From Bradyrhizobium sp. CSA112 (lineage in GTDB: Bacteria; Pseudomonadota; Alphaproteobacteria; Rhizobiales; Xanthobacteraceae): a stretch of DNA of 64,000 bases. The stretch lies in NCBI RefSeq assembly GCF_029051645.1, contig NZ_JAACFS010000004.1:62001-126000 (forward strand), given 5' to 3'. Shown here piece by piece: positions 59,350 through 64,000 of this stretch. The position numbers and the translations under genes were made by a program. Within the stretch, counting starts at the first letter, position 1. The number at the start of each line of letters is the position of its first letter. The notes under the pieces are model-generated. The model was not told the origin of the DNA. It was given only the letters and a program-made list of their open reading frames with translations, and ran no database searches.

Positions 59350-60323
59350 CCTTGAACGGCGGCGTAATACGCCACGCCCCAAATCGCTGCAGCGGCGAGC
59401 CATATCACCCACACAAACCCGGCATGCGGCTCCAGCGTCGCCTGCGCCGGATTGTCGGGATTGACCCAGACCTTCACGGTGGCACCGTTGTGGTAATCAG
59501 TCGTGGATTTGCGGACCAGCCAGATCGAGTTGGAAGCGACACTGCTTGCAAGCGTCGCATGCGTGTTGGTGTAGGTGAGGTTGTTGTACTTGTAGGTGTA
59601 GGACACCCGGCGCTGGTACATGACCTGCCCGCGCGACCTCCCCTCCGTCGGCGCGGCGCAGTACTCCTCGATATCGGAGAGTTTTATCGTGCCCGTCACG
59701 ACAGGCCATTTCATGGCCAGCGACGCCTGCCGGTGCAGGATAAGCGCAAACAGCGCCACTACGGTACCGAACGCACCGAAGGCAACGGATGCGGCGGCGT
59801 TTCCTTGAAGCGGAATTCGCGCCGTCACGAATTCGGTGATCTTGTGCAGGCCGATGGCCGAGCCGAACACGATCGCCAGCACGATTGCCGTGCCGATCCC
59901 AAGACACCCCCACATGCCCTTGGGCAGCTCGCGCTCCAGCACCGCCTGATCCGGATGCAGCGGATTGTAATAGACGGTGACAACGGCGCCGACCGGATAT
60001 TTGGCGATGGTTTCGGCAAGCTGGAAATCGCCGCGGTCCTCGCCGATGCTGACGCGGTTGTTGCGCAGCTTCTGTCCGGCCACCGAATATTCGTAAATGA
60101 CGTTGGCGAAGTTGCGCTGCTCCATCCGAAAGCCGTCTTCGCGCTCGCTGTCGATGACCTTGACCTCGCGTACCTCGGCTTCCGAGGCCACTACCTTGCC
60201 GGCGATCGACGGCCACTCGCGCGCGGCGCGCACCTGCAAGGTCTTGTAGACGGCAGCCCCGAGGATCAGCCCGAGGGGGGCCAATAGCATCAGATAGACG
60301 AACCACGGCAGGTCGGGCAGCAC
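59346..60323 (-). CDS. DUF3592 membrane protein
   Basis: A 325-residue protein with two or three hydrophobic segments (LPWFVYLMLLAPLGLILGA, LGIGTAIVLAIVFGSA, VAFGAFGTVVALFALIL) and two tandem soluble beta domains. Each contains the DUF3592 pattern: VIYEYSVAGQKLRNNRVS with AVVTVYYNPLHPDQAVLE, then VSYTYKYNNLTYTNTH with ATVKVWVNPDNPAQATLE. It is tail-to-tail with the FGase, stops overlapping by four bases. Function unknown. Confidence 0.82.
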   Translation of the reverse strand: MLPDLPWFVYLMLLAPLGLILGAAVYKTLQVRAAREWPSIAGKVVASEAEVREVKVIDSEREDGFRMEQRNFANVIYEYSVAGQKLRNNRVSIGEDRGDFQLAETIAKYPVGAVVTVYYNPLHPDQAVLERELPKGMWGCLGIGTAIVLAIVFGSAIGLHKITEFVTARIPLQGNAAASVAFGAFGTVVALFALILHRQASLAMKWPVVTGTIKLSDIEEYCAAPTEGRSRGQVMYQRRVSYTYKYNNLTYTNTHATLASSVASNSIWLVRKSTTDYHNGATVKVWVNPDNPAQATLEPHAGFVWVIWLAAAAIWGVAYYAAVQG

Positions 60324-60394
60324 GGCTTGTTCCCCAGAGACGGCTGGCGGTTAGACGCGACGCCGCCGCCCTGGGTTCAACAGCGCATCCGGAT

Positions 60395-61012
60395 TTACTT
60401 CGCCCGCGTCAGCGCCAGCCAGATTCCGCCGCCGATCATGAAGCCGCCGGAGATGCGCGACAGCAGCCGCGTCCGCTGCTTGGAGAAGAACAGCCGCGCC
60501 CGGCCGGCGAGCAGCGCGTAGACCGCATCGGTCGAGGCGGCGATCACCATGAAGGTGATGCCGAGCAGCGCCACTTGCGGCAAGTGGGGCTTCTCCATGT
60601 CCATGAACTGCGGAATGAACGCGCCGAAAAACACCAGCACTTTGGGGTTAGAGAGCAGCACCAGAAAGCCCTGCAGGAAGAAGCCGCCGCGCGGCGGAGG
60701 CGGCGGTTCATCGGCGTTGACGCCTTCGACTGGGGACCGGATCAGCTTGATGCCGAGCCAGATCAGGTAGGCGGCGCCTGCAAAGCGCACCCAGTCGAAC
60801 CAGTAGCCCATGGTCGCCATCAGCGAAGTCAGGCCGACCGCGACGATGCCGATCACGATCGCGAGGCCGGTTTGCGCGCCGGCGCAATTGATCAGCGCCG
60901 CGCGTGTGCCATGCCGCAGACCGTTCGCGATCAGAAGCGTCACCACCGGACCCGGCAACAGAGCTAGCGCAATGCAGGCGGCGACAAAGGCGAAATAGGC
61001 TTGAAGGGACAT
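60395..61012 (-). CDS. LysE/RhtB-type amino-acid exporter
   Basis: A 205-residue protein with six helices. LALLPGPVVTLLIANGLRHG is the LysE N-terminal motif and LVLLSNPKVLVFFGAFIPQF the central one. It has a Pro/Glu-rich loop (VNADEPPPPPRGG). The same family appears at 43495 but the two are not near-identical, so they are separate paralogues. Confidence 0.85.
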   Translation of the reverse strand: MSLQAYFAFVAACIALALLPGPVVTLLIANGLRHGTRAALINCAGAQTGLAIVIGIVAVGLTSLMATMGYWFDWVRFAGAAYLIWLGIKLIRSPVEGVNADEPPPPPRGGFFLQGFLVLLSNPKVLVFFGAFIPQFMDMEKPHLPQVALLGITFMVIAASTDAVYALLAGRARLFFSKQRTRLLSRISGGFMIGGGIWLALTRAK

Positions 61013-61095
61013 GAGGAGATTCCGGTGAGAGGGCGATTGGCGTCATTATGCATGTGAGGGGATGAGATGGAAGCTGTGCTTCCTCATTCACGACT

Positions 61096-61243
61096 GCTTC
61101 TGCTCCTTCTCCCCGCACTTGCGGGGAGAAGGTCGGGATGAGGGGCGTCTCTCCGCGAATGCTGTGGTCGTTGATAGACCTGTACCCCCTCTCCCGCCGC
61201 GCAAAGAGCGCGGCGACCTCTCCCCGCAGGCGGGGCGAGGTAA
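61096..61243. repeat. Pair of GC-rich palindromic repeats
   Basis: CTTCTCCCCGCACTTGCGGG-type hairpin near 61100 and a second CTCTCCCG...CGGGGCGAGG-type hairpin at 61187-61243, related to those at 51209. They form the gap between the LysE and the next gene. Confidence 0.55.
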
Positions 61244-61255
61244 GAAGGCAGCAAG

Positions 61256-61810
61256 CTACCGACCTTCCATCGCAGCCGTCATCCAGCGCGTCATTTCGCT
61301 ACTCGCCAGAAACGCCAGAGCCGCGCGCCGCATCTCGGGTGCATCGGCCCTGCCGTGCGCGAGCGCAACGAGGAGATCGCAGCGGCGCGAGACCGCAACG
61401 CCGACGGCGATGTGCGGGGAACCGTTAGGCATTTTGAGGTCATAGGCCCTGATCCGTCCGGGCATATCGCCGAGCCGGACCGTCTGGCCCGGCGCCAGCG
61501 CCGCAAAATGCTGGCTCATCAGATCGAGATCGGCGACGCGATCGACCTCATCGTCGTCGGCGACGCCGCGGTCGCAATTGCAGAAACCCATCTTCGGCCG
61601 CACGTAGAGCTCCACCTCGCCGCCGCACGCCGCCGCACGACAGCGGAACGCCTTGCCTGCGGGCCAGCCATCGCGGGGAAACGGCCAGGCGATTTCCTGC
61701 CACGCGCCATTTCCTTCGTGCTGGCGCGGTGCCGCATGCTGATACGCCGCAGCGCCTGACAACGCGCCGAGCGCCACGACCGCAAATGAAATGACCGGCC
61801 AGCGACGCAT
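61256..61810 (-). CDS. Membrane-anchored or exported hypothetical protein
   Basis: A 184-residue protein with a hydrophobic start (VISFAVVALGALSGAAAY), then a soluble domain with a Cys cluster (FRCRAAACGGEVELYVRPK, MGFCNCDRG). Four to six Cys in 25 residues could form disulfides or hold a metal. The C-terminal half is helical (CDLLVALAHGRADAPEMRRA). It lies ten bases after the propeller-type gene, same strand, suggesting an operon. Family not recognised. Confidence 0.68.
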   Translation of the reverse strand: MRRWPVISFAVVALGALSGAAAYQHAAPRQHEGNGAWQEIAWPFPRDGWPAGKAFRCRAAACGGEVELYVRPKMGFCNCDRGVADDDEVDRVADLDLMSQHFAALAPGQTVRLGDMPGRIRAYDLKMPNGSPHIAVGVAVSRRCDLLVALAHGRADAPEMRRAALAFLASSEMTRWMTAAMEGR

Positions 61811-61819
61811 CGCGCGTCC

Positions 61820-63265
61820 TCACTGAATGCCTGCGACGGCGCGCGCCGGTCCGGCCAGTTCCAGAATGTGCAGGCCGGTATTGGCGCGATCGACGATGTA
61901 GATGTAGCCGCGCTCGTCGGTTTCGACATTGTTGGTCTGGATTGCGACCTTGCAGCGATCCTTGCCGTCGACCTTGACGCAGCGCTTGTCGGTCGCCGCC
62001 GTGATCGCCGGAATGAAATAGCCCACTTCCAAGGGGTGATAGGGATCGCGAATGTCGAGCGCGCGCACGCCGGCATTAAAGAAGGATATGAACGCCATCT
62101 TCTTGTAGAAGACCGGCGCCATGCTCTCGTTGGAGGAATGCGCGCCGAACCGCCCGCCCCGCTCGCAGAACGATCCGCTCGCCTCCGGCACCGTATAGTT
62201 CGAGATGATCATCGGCCGGTTCTCGACCGTGACATCGGCGAACCACACCATCTGCCGCGGCTCGTTGCATTCGTTCAGGATCGCCTCATCGACGATCATG
62301 ACGATGTCGCGGGTCTTGCCGTCTTTATCTTTCGCGAATTCCGCAATCGGCATGCCCGGCATTGGAAACGTCGTGTGGGCGCCGTTGAATGCCGACATCG
62401 TCAGCCGCGCAATTTCCGGGATGCGCAGATTGTCCGGCGTCGGCTCCCTGGGACCATCAAGCAGTTTCTCGCGATCGACGATCTGCAGGATTCCGCCCTT
62501 GTTGGTGCCGTAGCCGAAATAGACCCGGTTGCCGGAAGGACCTGTCGAGATCGGTCCATGCAGCTCGGTCGGCACCGCACCTGTCGAGCCGGGCTCCTGG
62601 CCGGGAAGGCCGAAGTCACGGATCTTCTGCGGGTGCGCGGGATCGGAGAGATCATAGACTTGCGTCATGCGCCGCGTGCGCCAGTCGGGCGCGCCCGACA
62701 CCAGGAAGCCAATGCCGGTGTCGCACTCCCACCAGCTCTTGTGCGTGTCCTTTAATCCCGCGATCCGCGTCACCGGCACGGGATTGGCGGGATCGGCGAC
62801 GTTCCAGATCTCATGCGCCGCGCCGCCAAAGGTCCGCAGCATGTAGACCGCATTGCGATCGCCCTTCGGCAAGGCTTTGCCGTCACAGATCCGCACCATC
62901 TGCGCGCCGCCCGCTTCATACTTGCCTTCCTGACCCGGGAGATGGCGCAAATATCTGGGCTGCGAGGGATCGGTGACATCGACGATCGACGTGCCGTTCG
63001 GCTCGGCCTTGCCGGTCTGCGGATTGACCGGCGCCGGAATCTCGTCGCTGCCGCCGTGATGGCCGATATAGGCGATCCAGCGGTCGCCCTGGTGATGGAT
63101 GGTGGGCTGATAGGCGCTGCGCGCCTGCAGGTCGCTGGTTCCAACCAGCTTCATGTTGAGCGCTTCGGGCGGCGCGCCGATCACTTGCTGCTGCGCGCTC
63201 GCGATGCCTGAGCCTGCGAGGAGATAAATCGAGAAAAGGGCTGCGAGTTTGAGGCGACCGCTCAT
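61820..63265 (-). CDS. Exported DPxxP-repeat (LVIVD-like) beta-propeller protein
   Basis: A 481-residue exported protein, signal LAALFSIYLLAGSGIASA. Four or more blades repeat an x-D-x-x-DPxxP element: VDVTDPSQPRYL, WNVADPANPVPV, YDLSDPAHPQKI and LDIRDPYHPLEVG, as in LVIVD-repeat propellers. There are also Cys pairs at about residues 130-200 and 390-460. No catalytic motif stands out, so ligand binding or scaffolding is likely. ATG 63265 is used; the start is not otherwise fixed. Its partner gene is at 61256. Confidence 0.78.
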   Translation of the reverse strand: MSGRLKLAALFSIYLLAGSGIASAQQQVIGAPPEALNMKLVGTSDLQARSAYQPTIHHQGDRWIAYIGHHGGSDEIPAPVNPQTGKAEPNGTSIVDVTDPSQPRYLRHLPGQEGKYEAGGAQMVRICDGKALPKGDRNAVYMLRTFGGAAHEIWNVADPANPVPVTRIAGLKDTHKSWWECDTGIGFLVSGAPDWRTRRMTQVYDLSDPAHPQKIRDFGLPGQEPGSTGAVPTELHGPISTGPSGNRVYFGYGTNKGGILQIVDREKLLDGPREPTPDNLRIPEIARLTMSAFNGAHTTFPMPGMPIAEFAKDKDGKTRDIVMIVDEAILNECNEPRQMVWFADVTVENRPMIISNYTVPEASGSFCERGGRFGAHSSNESMAPVFYKKMAFISFFNAGVRALDIRDPYHPLEVGYFIPAITAATDKRCVKVDGKDRCKVAIQTNNVETDERGYIYIVDRANTGLHILELAGPARAVAGIQ

Positions 63266-63348
63266 GTTCCACCCCGACTGTTCAAGGCCAATCTGCGCTG
63301 GCTGAACGCACGATAACACAGGATGTGGGCCGCGCCCAACACACGCCC

Positions 63349-63378
63349 TTGACATGCAACCATTTGGTTGCCTATTAT
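63349..63378 (+). promoter_or_regulatory. ArsR promoter with operator in the spacer
   Basis: TTGACA (-35, 63349-63354), an 18-base spacer and TATTAT (-10, 63373-63378). The spacer contains GCAACC-ATTT-GGTTGC, an inverted repeat at 63356-63371, where a repressor would block polymerase. The -10 ends only seven bases before the ATG, so the transcript would be leaderless or nearly so. Confidence 0.75.
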
Positions 63379-63385
63379 CCAAGCC

Positions 63386-63700
63386 ATGGATGAAGTCTTC
63401 AAAGCGCTTGCCGATGCGTCGCGGCGCTCGCTGCTCGACAGGCTTCACGCCAAAAACGGACAGACGCTGAACGAGCTCTGTGACGGCCTCGCCATGACAA
63501 GGCAGGCGGTTACAAAACACCTTGGGGTTCTCGAAGCGGCCAACCTCGTCACGACGCTGAGGCACGGCCGGGAGAAGCTGCACTACATCAATCCGGTTCC
63601 GATCCATCAGATCGGCGACCGCTGGATCAAGAAATTCGAGCGCGGGAAACTTGGCGCCCTCAGCGAGTTGAAACGAAAGTTGGAGAAGCGTGATGAGTAA
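63386..63700 (+). CDS. ArsR-family transcriptional repressor
   Basis: A 104-residue winged-helix regulator. MDEVFKALADASRRSLLDRL is the family start and LCDGLAMTRQAVTKHLGVLE the recognition helix, followed by the wing (TLRHGREKLHYINPVP). No metal-binding CxC motif is visible, as in the ArsR type paired with SRPBCC genes. It overlaps the next gene by eight bases. The palindrome in its own promoter suggests autoregulation. Confidence 0.9.
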   Translation: MDEVFKALADASRRSLLDRLHAKNGQTLNELCDGLAMTRQAVTKHLGVLEAANLVTTLRHGREKLHYINPVPIHQIGDRWIKKFERGKLGALSELKRKLEKRDE

Positions 63701-64000
63701 GCCGGAATTTGTCTACGTCACCTATATCGAGACCACGCCGGAGAAATTGTGGGAGGCACTGACGTCCAGCGAATTCTCCAAACGCTACTGGTTCGGCACC
63801 GAGCTGAAATCCGACTGGAAGGTCGGCTCGCCTCTGGCGCTGGTCATGAACGGCACCACGACCGATACCGGGGAGATCCTCGAGGCCGACCGGCCGCGGC
63901 GGCTCTCCTACACTTTCAAGCATGTGACCAATGAGGCGTACCGCAACGAGAAGCCTTCGAAGGTCGTGTTCAATATCGAGCAGCACGGCAAATTCGTGAA
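63693..64000 (+). CDS. SRPBCC/AHSA1-type protein, cut at the right edge
   Basis: The first 102 residues of an SRPBCC/AHSA1-domain protein: FVYVTYIETTPEKLWEALTS, YWFGTELKSDWKVGSPLALV and DTGEILEADRPRRLSYTF. The overlap with ArsR (ATG 63693, ArsR stop 63698-63700) shows a coupled pair, a common arrangement. The ligand is unknown. Confidence 0.85.
   Translation, partial: MSKPEFVYVTYIETTPEKLWEALTSSEFSKRYWFGTELKSDWKVGSPLALVMNGTTTDTGEILEADRPRRLSYTFKHVTNEAYRNEKPSKVVFNIEQHGKFV

Noticed and set aside
1..64000. CRISPR arrays, rRNA genes, complete insertion sequences or prophage
   Set aside because: No regularly spaced identical repeats, rRNA signatures, transposase frames or phage structural genes were seen.

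Overview
The window looks like a chromosomal stretch from a Bradyrhizobium-type alphaproteobacterium (Nitrobacteraceae). The evidence is high GC, typical gene families (an RpoH sigma factor, RpoD next to a DnaG primase that lacks its zinc ribbon, UPF0182, a short-type chlorite dismutase resembling that of Nitrobacter) and many palindromic intergenic repeats of the kind common in that genus. No replication origin, prophage, CRISPR array or intact insertion sequence is visible. Names come from motif and family recognition in translated frames; no database search was run.

Layout. 1-7.7 kb: a partial CobW-type GTPase overlapping an N-acyl-D-amino-acid deacylase, a decayed fragment of a TrbI conjugation gene, a DUF454 membrane protein, a methyltransferase, and a complete TRAP transporter (dctM, dctQ, dctP order on the minus strand). 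8-10.8 kb: a large UPF0182 membrane protein. 11.4-20.7 kb: a seven-gene minus-strand operon. In transcription order it encodes a formylglycine-generating enzyme, two sulfatases, a Gly-rich exported protein, a HAD phosphatase, a third sulfatase and an outer-membrane channel. Divergent from it (21-24.3 kb) are a hybrid sensor kinase with an ABC-type binding domain, a FixJ/LuxR response regulator and a lone receiver. The same 16-bp inverted repeat (TTGGNCCNNGGNCCAA) lies before the sulfatase operon and before the lone receiver. Together this looks like a self-contained, signal-regulated system for removing sulfate from an unidentified exported substrate, and it is the strongest candidate here for an undescribed system.

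24.4-34.4 kb holds a penicillin-binding protein 1 with a partner gene, small Bradyrhizobium-type genes, a MazEF-like pair, an HxlR regulator divergent from a SnoaL/DUF3237 pair, an orphan HigA-like antitoxin whose toxin is reduced to its tail, and a lysozyme-like exported protein. 34.4-37.9 kb is an accessory patch: a SEC-C/nuclease-like gene and a HEPN-type gene, bounded by palindromic repeats and ending 3 bp from the 3' end of a tRNA-Glu(CTC). This is a possible defence locus.

38-64 kb is mostly core: RluD-type pseudouridine synthase, rpoH, an amidase and a diguanylate cyclase, a 22-residue Lys/Ala peptide gene, LysE exporters, a receiver, an SDR, two tandem MltB-type lytic transglycosylases, a GH79-like glycosidase, an MFS exporter, rpoD and dnaG, a frameshifted chlorite dismutase, a gamma-glutamylcyclotransferase-like gene, a transglutaminase, an N-formylglutamate amidohydrolase, a DUF3592 protein, a DPxxP-repeat propeller protein, and an autoregulated ArsR with an SRPBCC partner running off the right edge.
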